Shown: positions 1-8,202 of the stretch, one piece after another
Layout of the letters: every line of letters begins with the position of its first letter
Position numbering within the stretch: position 1 is the first letter of the stretch
From: Woeseia sp.
GTDB lineage: Bacteria > Pseudomonadota > Gammaproteobacteria > Steroidobacterales > Woeseiaceae
Assembly: GCA_021773015.1 (NCBI GenBank)
Contig: JAJFKW010000001.1
Coordinates: 1,054,001-1,118,000 of the forward strand
Reading direction: 5' to 3'
Length of the DNA: 64,000 nucleotides
Made by a program: the position numbers and the translations under genes
The notes under the pieces: generated by a model
Told to the model about the DNA's origin: nothing
Database searches by the model: none
Seen by the model: the letters and a program-made list of their open reading frames with translations, nothing else

Positions 1-1421
1 GTTTCGAAAAAGCTCTGGCAAAAGCCAATCGCAAAAAGATTCCGATTATTGCGATCAAGGTTGGACGCAGCGCCGAATCCGCGGCACTTGCCGTTTCCCA
101 CTCGGGTGCCATCGCTGGCGATGATGCGGCCTATGAGGCGCTATTTGATCGTTATGGTGTACAACGCGTGCGCGACATGGACGAACTTGCGACGGCACTG
201 ATTCTACATTCTGAGTGGCCAGTTATTGGACCTGGTGGTTTGGTTTCTTTGCACGATTCCGGCGGCGAACGACAACTGATGATGGACCTTGCCGACGAAC
301 ATGGCATTCCAATGCCACAAATATCCGCACAAACCGTCAAAACGCTGGAGAGCATACTGGATCCCGAACTACCTGCGGTCAATCCGCTCGATGGGTGGAG
401 TCGTGGCGGCGCCAATGCAGATCTGCAGATGACGAGTTGCCTGACGGCACTAATGCAAGATACAAATGCAGCAGTCGCTGTGTTGATGCACGACAGAGCA
501 CCGGATGGGAAAATATATGCTGAGTATTTGCAGTATATGCGGCACGCGAGTCAAGTGTCGGGCAAACCTGTAGCCCTAGTCGCTGCACGTCAGGGTACCG
601 GGGACGACGCTTTAGTGGTGGAAGCTACACGCGATGGCCTACCCGTATTGGACGGCGTCAGTAACTTCTTGGCAGCGTTGCGCACAGCTTTCGGGTGGCG
701 CGATTTTCTTGACAGAAAAAAAGAATCCGAGATTCGCTTGGACGCTGATGTGGTAAGCAGCTGGAGATCCGCATTGCGCCATGGCGGAACGCTTTCCGAG
801 TCAATTTCGCTGCAGCTATTGGGTGACTTTGATATCGCCGCAAATACCGGTCATGACTGTGCATCTTTGGAGCAAACATTAGCTGCAGCGGAAAAAATTG
901 CTTATCCGGTTGCATTGAAGACTGCAGCTGAGGGTATAGCGCATAAATCCGACGTCGGTGGTGTCATTCTCAATATCGAAAACGCTACAGCGCTAACGAG
1001 TGGCTATGATGAAATCAGCAGGGAAATTGGGCCGAATGTCACCGTATATCCAATGCTCGCCAATGGCGTCGAAATGATATTGGGCGCGAAACAAGACCCG
1101 CAATTTGGACCCGTTATCGTATTGGGCTTTGGCGGCATTCACGCAGAGATATTGGGTGACGTCGTGTTCGCACTACCGCCTTTCGGGCCCACAACGGCAC
1201 GCCAGTTACTCGATCGTCTGCGCATGCGGCCGCTTCTCGATGGTGTGCGCGGCAAAAAGGCTGCAGCAATTGATGCATTCTGTGCAATGGCCGCACAATT
1301 TTCGGCTATGGTAGATGCGTTGCGACTCGAAATTCAGGAAATCGATATCAATCCGGTCATCGTTGACGAGCGCAGTGCCACTGCTGCGGATGCGCTGATC
1401 GTCTGTCAACTAAAGCGATGA
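1..1421 (+). CDS. Acyl-CoA synthetase (ADP/NDP-forming, acetate-CoA ligase family), 5' end missing
   Basis: The frame is open from base 3 to the TGA at 1421, so the gene begins before the window and about 472 codons are visible. The first codons read SHSGAIAGDDAAYEAL, typical of the succinyl-CoA-ligase-like CoA-binding part of ADP-forming acetyl-CoA synthetases. The last ~220 residues are an ATP-grasp domain (ATP-grasp_5 type), with AYPVALKTAAEGIAHKSDVG and, near the end, EIQEIDINPVIV. Family members interconvert an acyl-CoA, ADP and phosphate with the free acid, CoA and ATP in the cytoplasm. An aldehyde dehydrogenase starts 9 bases downstream, so the two are probably co-transcribed, with the acid made by the dehydrogenase activated or conserved as a CoA ester. 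The substrate cannot be read from sequence. An internal ATG at 168 is not the true start because the conserved domain extends upstream of it. Confidence 0.88.
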   Translation, partial: FEKALAKANRKKIPIIAIKVGRSAESAALAVSHSGAIAGDDAAYEALFDRYGVQRVRDMDELATALILHSEWPVIGPGGLVSLHDSGGERQLMMDLADEHGIPMPQISAQTVKTLESILDPELPAVNPLDGWSRGGANADLQMTSCLTALMQDTNAAVAVLMHDRAPDGKIYAEYLQYMRHASQVSGKPVALVAARQGTGDDALVVEATRDGLPVLDGVSNFLAALRTAFGWRDFLDRKKESEIRLDADVVSSWRSALRHGGTLSESISLQLLGDFDIAANTGHDCASLEQTLAAAEKIAYPVALKTAAEGIAHKSDVGGVILNIENATALTSGYDEISREIGPNVTVYPMLANGVEMILGAKQDPQFGPVIVLGFGGIHAEILGDVVFALPPFGPTTARQLLDRLRMRPLLDGVRGKKAAAIDAFCAMAAQFSAMVDALRLEIQEIDINPVIVDERSATAADALIVCQLKR

Positions 1422-1430
1422 GGCAAGAAC

Positions 1431-2942
1431 ATGAGTAAGCAAAAATCAGCCGAAAGTACTCTGGCATTCTGGCAGCAAACCGCCGAACAAACGTTGTCGA
1501 ATGCTGCTACGCAACTATTTATCGACGGCGATTATGTCGACTCAGTCGATGGCGGCCGCTTCGACAGCGCGAACCCGGCCAATCGCGAGACCATTGCCGC
1601 AATGTCCGCCGCCAACGAAAAAGATGTCGACCGTGCAGTAGCAGCGGCGAAAGCGGCATTCCGCTCCGGGGCATGGTCCAATATGGCGCCGCGAGATCGC
1701 ATGCAGATTTTGTATCGTTTCGCTTCGTTAATTGAAGAAAACACACACCAACTGGCTGTGCTCGATACGCTGGATATGGGGAAACCTATATCAGATATGC
1801 TTAATGTTGACATTCCGGCGTGCGTTGAAACCATACAGTTCATGGCGGAATACATCGACAAGATGGAAGGCTCCGTCACTAATACCAGCGCAGACGTAAT
1901 GCATTACGTTCTCAGAGAACCTATTGGTGTCGTCGGTGCCATATCTCCATGGAATTACCCACTGCTCATGGCGGTTTGGAAAATCGCGCCGGCACTCGCA
2001 GCCGGTAATACCGTCGTTCTGAAGCCTGCAGAGCAAGCACCGCTGTCATGTCTTAAACTGGGCGAATTGTTCATCGAAGCCGGCGGACCGGCTGGCGTTC
2101 TAAACATAATTAATGGCATCGGCGAAGTTGCAGGCCGTGCGCTCGCACTGCACAACGATGTCGATAAAGTAACCTTCACCGGTTCCACTGAAGTCGGCAA
2201 ATTGATGCTGCAGTACGCAGGTCAATCCAATATGAAACGCGTGTCGCTTGAGTGCGGCGGTAAAAGCCCGCAAGTCTTTATGGCCGACGTTGGCGACCTT
2301 GACGGTGCAGTGGCAGGTGCATACAACGGTATCTATGCCAACATGGGCGAGGTTTGTAATGCCGGCTCACGAATTTTGGTCGATAGACCAATCTACGACG
2401 CATTTGTTGAACAATTTATCGCTGCGGGCCAACACGCGTATGTACCGGGCAACCCGCTAGACCCTGCGACGACTTTGGGTCCCTTGGTTACCGATGAAGC
2501 GCAGAATCGCGTTTTGTCGTTCATTGAGAGCGGCAAGAAAGAAGGTGCGAAACTAAAGTTCGGTGGCGATGCACCTGACATCAACGGCTCGTACATCAAT
2601 CCGACCTTATTTACCGACGTCAGCAATACCATGCGTATCGCACGTGAGGAAATATTTGGCCCAGTGGCATCCATAATGCCGTTCGATGGCATCGACGAAG
2701 CTATAGCGATTGCCAACGATACAATTTACGGGCTCGCCGCCGGCGTATGGACGCAAGACATCGGCCAGGCGCACCGCCTAATCAAGGAGATTGAGGCCGG
2801 CATTATTTGGGTTAACAGTTTCGACGAAGGTGACATGACGCAACCGTTCGGTGGTTACAAACAGTCTGGCAATGCGCGTGACAAATGTATCGAAAGCATA
2901 TTGAGCTACACACAATCAAAATCCGCTTGGATACGTTTGTAA
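1431..2942 (+). CDS. NAD(P)-dependent aldehyde dehydrogenase, betaine/aminoaldehyde type
   Basis: This 503-residue protein is a full-length ALDH superfamily enzyme that oxidises an aldehyde to its acid. The cofactor-fold motifs SPWNYPLLMAVWKIAPALAAGN and FTGSTEVGK are present. The general base is Glu274 in SLECGGKSP and the nucleophile is Cys309 in GEVCNAGSR. PFGGYKQSG near the C-terminus is typical of gamma-glutamyl-aminobutyraldehyde and betaine aldehyde dehydrogenases. The 9-base gap to the acyl-CoA synthetase implies one operon, and the nearby glutamine synthetase-like and amidohydrolase genes make an aminoaldehyde substrate plausible; that is inference. It converges with the NhaC gene only 6 bases away. 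Confidence 0.9.
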   Translation: MSKQKSAESTLAFWQQTAEQTLSNAATQLFIDGDYVDSVDGGRFDSANPANRETIAAMSAANEKDVDRAVAAAKAAFRSGAWSNMAPRDRMQILYRFASLIEENTHQLAVLDTLDMGKPISDMLNVDIPACVETIQFMAEYIDKMEGSVTNTSADVMHYVLREPIGVVGAISPWNYPLLMAVWKIAPALAAGNTVVLKPAEQAPLSCLKLGELFIEAGGPAGVLNIINGIGEVAGRALALHNDVDKVTFTGSTEVGKLMLQYAGQSNMKRVSLECGGKSPQVFMADVGDLDGAVAGAYNGIYANMGEVCNAGSRILVDRPIYDAFVEQFIAAGQHAYVPGNPLDPATTLGPLVTDEAQNRVLSFIESGKKEGAKLKFGGDAPDINGSYINPTLFTDVSNTMRIAREEIFGPVASIMPFDGIDEAIAIANDTIYGLAAGVWTQDIGQAHRLIKEIEAGIIWVNSFDEGDMTQPFGGYKQSGNARDKCIESILSYTQSKSAWIRL

Positions 2943-2948
2943 ATTCCG

Positions 2949-4808
2949 TCAGGCGGTTACCGCGTCGTCGGCACGTTTACCGACAAGGCGCATGATGGTG
3001 ACCAATATCGCAACGCCGAGCAGAATTGATAAGACCGGCGGGAAACCGTAGCCACCGGGAATCGTGCCGACAGCTATGCCTACCGTTGCCACGATAACAG
3101 CGTACGGCATTTGCGTGCGCACGTGCTCAATGTGATCGCAGCCGCTCGCCATCGACGACAAAACGGTCGTATCAGATATCGGTGAACAATGGTCGCCCCA
3201 TACGGCGCCAGCCAAATTGCAGGCAATCGCGGAGTACATAATGTGCATGTGCTCTGGGCTTTGCATATCGTTGACGCCCATCACCGCCCAGCTAAGCGGA
3301 ATCACCAGCGGCATTAAGATGCCCATTGTTCCCCAACTCGTACCTGTGGTGAACGCCGTTACTGCTGACAAGATAAATACTGCAGCTGGCACCAAAGCCA
3401 CTGGCAACGAATCCGCTAACACCGTCACCAGATAGTCCGCGGTGTGCAGTGCTTCCGTTACCGCCGCTAACGACCACGCCAAGACCAGCACGATCATTGC
3501 AAACAGCATTGCACGTGCGCCGCCATACCATGCATCGACGGTTTCGTGGGCAGTAAGCAGACCTTGCCCCATGGTCAGGACGGCAGCGGTAAGTACACCC
3601 GCGAACGATGCCCACATCATCGACTTGTAGGCATCCGCTGAACCGATAATGTCAGTCAACGTGTCGCCCGTCCCAGTGAGGTAAAGCCCGGTCAGGAGCG
3701 CGCCGATAACTACGATGATAGGAATAAATGCATTTATCGCACGCTGGGGAATATCAGGTTTTGGATCGAGAGACTCGCCTTGCATGGAGGGAAGTTCGTC
3801 CACGCTGACTGGCGATACCTGGCCATTGCGGGCGCGTAATTCCGCTGTATACATCGGCCCAAAATCGCGTCCGCTCCAAGCAACAGTCAGAACAAAGATT
3901 ACCGCCAATATCGGATAGAAGCTATGCGGTATTGAGCGCAAGAAAATTGTATAAGCCGGTTCGGTTAATGCCGGTATCGCAGACACCGCTTCACCGATCA
4001 GCCCAACTTCATAGCCAATCCAGGTCGTGATCAAGGCGATACAAACGACTGGCGCTGCCGTCGAGTCAACGATATACGCCAGCTTCTCTCGAGAAATTTT
4101 CAACCGATCCGTCAACGGTCGCGCAGTGTTGCCGACCACCAGCGTATTACTGTAGTCATCAAAAAAAATCATGATGCCCATCAGCCAAACCGATATTTGC
4201 CCGCCTATTGCAGTGCGCGCTCGGCGGATCATCATGCTGACAACGCTGGTCATTCCGCCATTGCGGGTGATGATGCCAACCATGCCGCCGATCATCATGG
4301 AGAACAAAATGATAGCCGCGTGATCGGCATCTGCCAGTGCTCGAGTAACGTATATTTGAAAACTATCCATTAGGCCCGCACCGACACCTCGTGGTGTGAA
4401 CGACTGTAGCGCAGTAGCACCGAACCAAATTCCGACCAATAGCGCTGGAATGACGTTTCGCAATAGCAAGGCGATAAGTATGGCAATAAGTGGCGGCATT
4501 AGCGTTACCCATCCGGGTAGAACTCTGACACTTTCACTCTGTGTGGGTGCGCCGTCGAATTTGACCAGCACATCGCTGCTGCCGCTACCGAGAAACTTAA
4601 TCTGATCGATTACTGCGGTACCCGTGGCGGTCGCCGTAGCCTGATACGTCGTGTCGCCGACTTCAACCGAAACTTTGGAAAACGGTTTCGCAGCAGAAAT
4701 TGAAATTGACGTCTCAACATTAACGATCGCCAATTCCGGCGTCGAAATTTCTGCTGCCAATGCACTTGCCGCGTATGCACTCCATACTAGGCAGGCCAGC
4801 ATGGCCAA
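2949..4808 (-). CDS. NhaC-family Na+/H+ antiporter with an exported N-terminal domain
   Basis: The protein has 619 residues. Residues 1-19 form a signal-like hydrophobic stretch ending ALAAE. About 80 polar, beta-rich residues follow (TSISISAAKPFSKVSVEVGD and onward), and the multi-spanning part begins near residue 100 with VTLMPPLIAILIALLLRNVI. NhaC-family features follow, including GGMVGIITRNGGMTSV, FFDDYSNTLVVGNT and GDHCSPISDTTVLSSM. Members exchange sodium for protons or move small organic solutes across the inner membrane. The N-terminal domain should lie in the periplasm; I do not recognise its fold. It lies 74 bases downstream of the IclR gene on the same strand and may be under that regulator. 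A substrate such as an amine or amino acid, rather than Na+, cannot be excluded. Confidence 0.85.
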   Translation of the reverse strand: MAMLACLVWSAYAASALAAEISTPELAIVNVETSISISAAKPFSKVSVEVGDTTYQATATATGTAVIDQIKFLGSGSSDVLVKFDGAPTQSESVRVLPGWVTLMPPLIAILIALLLRNVIPALLVGIWFGATALQSFTPRGVGAGLMDSFQIYVTRALADADHAAIILFSMMIGGMVGIITRNGGMTSVVSMMIRRARTAIGGQISVWLMGIMIFFDDYSNTLVVGNTARPLTDRLKISREKLAYIVDSTAAPVVCIALITTWIGYEVGLIGEAVSAIPALTEPAYTIFLRSIPHSFYPILAVIFVLTVAWSGRDFGPMYTAELRARNGQVSPVSVDELPSMQGESLDPKPDIPQRAINAFIPIIVVIGALLTGLYLTGTGDTLTDIIGSADAYKSMMWASFAGVLTAAVLTMGQGLLTAHETVDAWYGGARAMLFAMIVLVLAWSLAAVTEALHTADYLVTVLADSLPVALVPAAVFILSAVTAFTTGTSWGTMGILMPLVIPLSWAVMGVNDMQSPEHMHIMYSAIACNLAGAVWGDHCSPISDTTVLSSMASGCDHIEHVRTQMPYAVIVATVGIAVGTIPGGYGFPPVLSILLGVAILVTIMRLVGKRADDAVTA

Positions 4809-4882
4809 TTTAGTTTTGTTGATTTTTTGTTCTCGTGATCAGACGATTTGTGCAGCGATACTAGCACGCCGACACGTCGTGT

Positions 4883-5650
4883 TTAAAAATCCGGGCTGAG
4901 CCTTGTTGCCGCGTGACATAAGGAACTACCCAGTTGCGCGCGCCGGGCATGGCTCATTCGTTGCGTCGGCCCGCCAATCGACAGCGCGCCCTGGACGTCA
5001 CCCAAAGCGCCGCGAATGACGGTCGCAATGGCAGTAAAGCCCTCTTCTAGCTCGTCAACAGATATCGCATAGCCACGTCGCCGAATATCAACCAACTGTT
5101 GTTCGAATGACTCAACACTGGTGAGTGTCTTGGACGTCAATGGAAAAAGATCAGTATTTAATCGATCAAGCCCATCCTCCTCGAATGCCACGTACGCTTT
5201 TCCAGTTGACGTTGCATGCAATGGCCATATCGTTCCGACATTGCCAACTGCAGATACCATATGCTTACCAGCAACCTCGTCCAAAACCAGCATTGAGGAC
5301 TCGACAGGAACTTCTAAAGTCGCGGTCTCTCCGGTTTCAATTGCCAGCGCTTTCAACATCGGACGAACACGGCGTCGCAGATCGCTGCTGGCCAAGGCCT
5401 GCACACCGAGCGCCATCAATCCAGCGCCGAGGCTGTAGTGGCTCGTCGAAGCATTACGTGCAATTAATGATTCGCTCTGCAACGCACGTAACAGCCTATG
5501 CGTCGTCGTTTTGTTGAGACCCGAAGCCTTGCTCAGCTCTGCCAGCGACATTTCTGGTTTTTCGTTTGAAAATAATTTCAGCAGCCTGACGGCACGTAGT
5601 GCTGCCTGGGCACCCTGTGGAGGTCTCGCCTGATTCATGTGCAATACCAT
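4883..5650 (-). CDS. IclR-family transcriptional regulator
   Basis: The N-terminal winged helix-turn-helix (AVRLLKLFSNEKPEMSLAELSKASGLNKTTTHRLLRALQ, about residues 20-60) is followed by an IclR effector domain with STGKAYVAF and a C-terminal SIGGP. At 255 residues it is a normal family length. Two starts are possible: ATG at 5650, giving MVLHMNQ, or ATG at 5638. An inverted repeat (5647-5677) covers the first ATG, which fits autoregulation and slightly favours the inner start. The gene is divergent from the acetyltransferase at 5879 and lies upstream of the NhaC transporter on the same strand, so these are the likeliest targets. Effector unknown. Confidence 0.9.
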   Translation of the reverse strand: MVLHMNQARPPQGAQAALRAVRLLKLFSNEKPEMSLAELSKASGLNKTTTHRLLRALQSESLIARNASTSHYSLGAGLMALGVQALASSDLRRRVRPMLKALAIETGETATLEVPVESSMLVLDEVAGKHMVSAVGNVGTIWPLHATSTGKAYVAFEEDGLDRLNTDLFPLTSKTLTSVESFEQQLVDIRRRGYAISVDELEEGFTAIATVIRGALGDVQGALSIGGPTQRMSHARRAQLGSSLCHAATRLSPDF

Positions 5651-5677
5651 AATGTGATGGGATATTTCATATTATGG
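5647..5677. promoter_or_regulatory. Inverted repeat at the IclR gene start, candidate operator
   Basis: Arms CCATAAT (5647-5653) and ATTATGG (5671-5677) are perfect complements separated by 17 bases, so their centres lie 24 bases apart, somewhat over two helical turns. The left arm covers the upstream ATG of the regulator and the element lies in the divergent region between the IclR gene and the acetyltransferase gene. Autoregulators of this family often bind here. The arms are short and AT-rich, so chance is possible. Confidence 0.4.
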
Positions 5678-5878
5678 CGAAAAAAATAATCGAACGCTGA
5701 CGCACAGGTGACAGCAATTTTCTCAATTGCGGCGTCGGTCGCGCAATTTTCCGACACCATACTAATCTTTTCGTGCGCGGAAAGCCGCCAAGGCGTTGCC
5801 GCCCAGCTCCTCCTTGAACCTGCAAAAAACGAGATACAACCGAGTGCGGCGGTCGGCAAATGTCGCCATAATCGGCAT

Positions 5879-6382
5879 ATGATAGAGATTCGTAATTGTG
5901 GCCCCGGTGATTACTCGGCAGTTGTCGAGATATACAACCACTACATCGAATCTTCGCACGCAACTTTCGACCTACATCCATTCTCGGTCGGTCAGCGCGT
6001 TCACTGGTTCAGTCAATTTGGCGAATCTGGTCCACATCAATTATTGATTGCCGATGTCGACGGCACCGTTGCTGGATACGGTTGCAGTACGCGACTCAAA
6101 GAGCGGGCTGCGTATGACATTTCGGTTGAAACCACAGTCTATTTACGAACAGATTTTGCGGGTATCGGCATCGGCACCGCAATCTATGTGGAACTGCTAA
6201 AACGACTCTCGCGAGAAGGCATTCATAGTGTTTTTGCCGCGATTGCGTTGCCCAACGATGCATCAGTACGACTTCACGAATCGCTGGGCTATGAATTGTG
6301 TGGCACGTTTCGAGAAGTTGGGCGAAAATTCGATCGCCATATCGATGTGAGCTGGTATCAAAAAATATTAAGCGCAAATTGA
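5879..6382 (+). CDS. GNAT N-acetyltransferase, phosphinothricin/methionine-sulfoximine acetyltransferase type
   Basis: I place the start at ATG 5879 (MIEIRNCGPGDY), giving 167 residues; the frame is open 57 codons further upstream but that part has no family character. IYNHYIESSHATFD and the acetyl-CoA loop region RTDFAGIGIGTAIYVELL, followed by ASVRLHESLGYELCGTFREVGRKF, are typical of PAT/MnaT/YncA-type N-acetyltransferases that acetylate a small primary amine. It converges with the FAD oxidoreductase and is divergent from the IclR gene. With an acetylpolyamine amidohydrolase nearby, an amine substrate is tempting, but these enzymes also detoxify glutamate analogues. Confidence 0.85.
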   Translation: MIEIRNCGPGDYSAVVEIYNHYIESSHATFDLHPFSVGQRVHWFSQFGESGPHQLLIADVDGTVAGYGCSTRLKERAAYDISVETTVYLRTDFAGIGIGTAIYVELLKRLSREGIHSVFAAIALPNDASVRLHESLGYELCGTFREVGRKFDRHIDVSWYQKILSAN

Positions 6383-6402
6383 ATATTGCCGAGTTAGCTC
6401 AA

Positions 6403-6419
6403 GCGGCACTCACTGCCGC
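6403..6419. terminator. Hairpin between convergent genes
   Basis: GCGGCA (6403-6408) and TGCCGC (6414-6419) can pair perfectly around a 5-base loop. The hairpin lies 20 bases past the acetyltransferase stop and overlaps the stop of the opposing FAD oxidoreductase gene. A short T-containing run follows on the plus strand. It may act as a shared, weak terminator. Confidence 0.45.
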
Positions 6420-8026
6420 GATTTGATGTCGCGAAGAATCTTGCGCGCCGCGTTAAACCCGGGTGCGCCGGTCACGCCACCACCAGGATGTGTTCCCGCG
6501 CCGCATAAATATAAGCCTGATATAGGTGTCCGGTAATTAGCCCAGCCCGGAATCGGCCGCATATGAAAGAGCTGATCCACACTGATATCGCCGTGAAATA
6601 TGTTTCCCTCGGTGATGCCGAATCGTCGCTCCAAATCAACAGGTGTGAGCGTCGCACGAGCTACTATTGAACTTGAAAAATTTGTTGAATAACGTCCAAT
6701 CCGTTCAACAACCTTATCAGCGAGGCGCTCCCGCTCGCGGTCCCATGTCGAGTCTTGCAACTCGTAAGGAACATATTGCACAAATGTCGTCAGTACGTGA
6801 AGCCCGTCCGTGACTAAACTTGGGTCCACGTTTGAAGCTAGAACGCAGTCGACCCACAACTCATCGGGAAGCTCGCCACGCATGGCTTGATTGTAAATAT
6901 CCTCTGCTTCCTGTAGCGATGGTGCAAGTGTGAAAAGGCTGCGTTGTTGTGCGTTATGAGATGGCGGCATTCCACGAATAACGGGTTCCTCGGAAAGGAC
7001 GAAATTGACCTTCGCGCAAGGGCCTGCCATTTTGATTCCGCGAACGCTTCTGCGAAATTCCTCATCCAAATCACTTTCTTGCAATAGCTTCAAGAATGTA
7101 TTTCGCGGATCGGCGTTCGACACGACAATCGCAGCCTCAAGCGCCTGGCCTCCTACAAGCGTGACCCCAACGGCACGATGGTCATGCTGATCTATTTTGT
7201 CTACCGCGGCATTCAAACGAATATCAACGCCCGATTGCTCACACGAAGCCGCCATCGCCTCGGTAATCGCGCCCATGCCACCAACGACATGACCTTGAAA
7301 TCCTTGCACCTCATTTTCACCACCGCTCAACAAGTGAAACAAAAGTCCAATTGCGGTACCCGGGTGGTAGGGCCCTCCGTGCTTGCCGTACAAACTGTTT
7401 GAGAGAATCAATCGTTTCAACGCATCCGATTCAAATTGGCGGTCAAGAAAGTCGCCAAGAGAAGCCGTCGAAAATTGGGTCAACGCGGCAATTTCTTTAC
7501 CGCTAATGCCGCCAAATCGCCTGCCAACTCGTAGCAGTTCGAGAATTCGCGAAAAGCCTGTTTTGAATGGATCCGGCGGCGGCTCCAGAAAGAGCGGTTG
7601 CAAATAAGCTGCGAGGCGCTGTAGATCATGTTCTATTGCAAAAAATCGAGTGGCGTCGCGCGGGGCAATACGCTGAAGTTCTGCCTGCATATGCTCTTGA
7701 TCGGACCACCAGGAGACTACGCGCCCATCGGGCAGCGCCGTCTGAACACCCGGGTCACAAGCAATCATACGCAGACCGAAGCTGCCGAGTTTCATATCTC
7801 GAATGACTTCTGGCCGCAACATGCTCGCGATATACGATGCAGTCGATACTCGGCAGCCCGGAGCCAGATCCCTGTCAATCTCCTCCGTTACGGCGCAACC
7901 GCCGACAACTGATCGACGCTCAAGCACCAATACTTTCAGACCGCCGCGTGCAAGGTAGCTTGCTGTGGTGAGTCCGTTGTGGCCGGCACCAACAACGATG
8001 GCATCGTAGCGCTGACTGATTTCCAT
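6410..8026 (-). CDS. FAD/NAD(P)-dependent oxidoreductase, CrtI/PYROXD2-like
   Basis: This 538-residue protein opens with a dinucleotide-binding motif, YDAIVVGAGHNGLTTASYLA, and GGLKVLVLERRSVVGG. It ends with GLYLCGAGTHPGGGVTGAPG, the FAD-binding tail of the phytoene desaturase-like family. The body matches the uncharacterised PYROXD2-like branch rather than true carotenoid desaturases, and no carotenoid genes are nearby. It would oxidise a C-C or C-N bond using FAD. It is divergent from the glutamine synthetase-like gene and may supply the oxidative step on a gamma-glutamylated amine. That role is inferred from position only; the known enzymes at that step (PuuB, PauB) belong to a different FAD family. 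Confidence 0.82.
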   Translation of the reverse strand: MEISQRYDAIVVGAGHNGLTTASYLARGGLKVLVLERRSVVGGCAVTEEIDRDLAPGCRVSTASYIASMLRPEVIRDMKLGSFGLRMIACDPGVQTALPDGRVVSWWSDQEHMQAELQRIAPRDATRFFAIEHDLQRLAAYLQPLFLEPPPDPFKTGFSRILELLRVGRRFGGISGKEIAALTQFSTASLGDFLDRQFESDALKRLILSNSLYGKHGGPYHPGTAIGLLFHLLSGGENEVQGFQGHVVGGMGAITEAMAASCEQSGVDIRLNAAVDKIDQHDHRAVGVTLVGGQALEAAIVVSNADPRNTFLKLLQESDLDEEFRRSVRGIKMAGPCAKVNFVLSEEPVIRGMPPSHNAQQRSLFTLAPSLQEAEDIYNQAMRGELPDELWVDCVLASNVDPSLVTDGLHVLTTFVQYVPYELQDSTWDRERERLADKVVERIGRYSTNFSSSIVARATLTPVDLERRFGITEGNIFHGDISVDQLFHMRPIPGWANYRTPISGLYLCGAGTHPGGGVTGAPGFNAARKILRDIKSRQ

Positions 8027-8144
8027 GCGATATAACCGTTTATCGGTGAAATTGACCTAGATATGAAATCACAGACGAATGCATTGGCAGATTGTGTCGC
8101 CACCATGTGAAACTACTGCCTTAGTGCTACGGCTGACGAAGCGC

Positions 8145-8173
8145 TTGACTGGCGCGTGTTGATTCTGGATAAC
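8145..8173 (+). promoter_or_regulatory. Candidate sigma-70 promoter for the glutamine synthetase-like gene
   Basis: TTGACT (8145-8150, five of six to consensus) and GATAAC (8168-8173, four of six) are separated by 17 bases, with the start codon 30 bases further on. It is the best-spaced pair in the 176-base divergent region. Confidence 0.4.
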
Positions 8174-8202
8174 ACAGTCTATTCGATAGCAGATCGCAGA
8201 TT

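Noticed and set aside
8061-8069. ATATGAAAT, also present in reverse inside the IclR repeat region (5664-5672)
   Set aside because: A shared AT-rich 9-mer is too weak to propose a second operator for the regulator.
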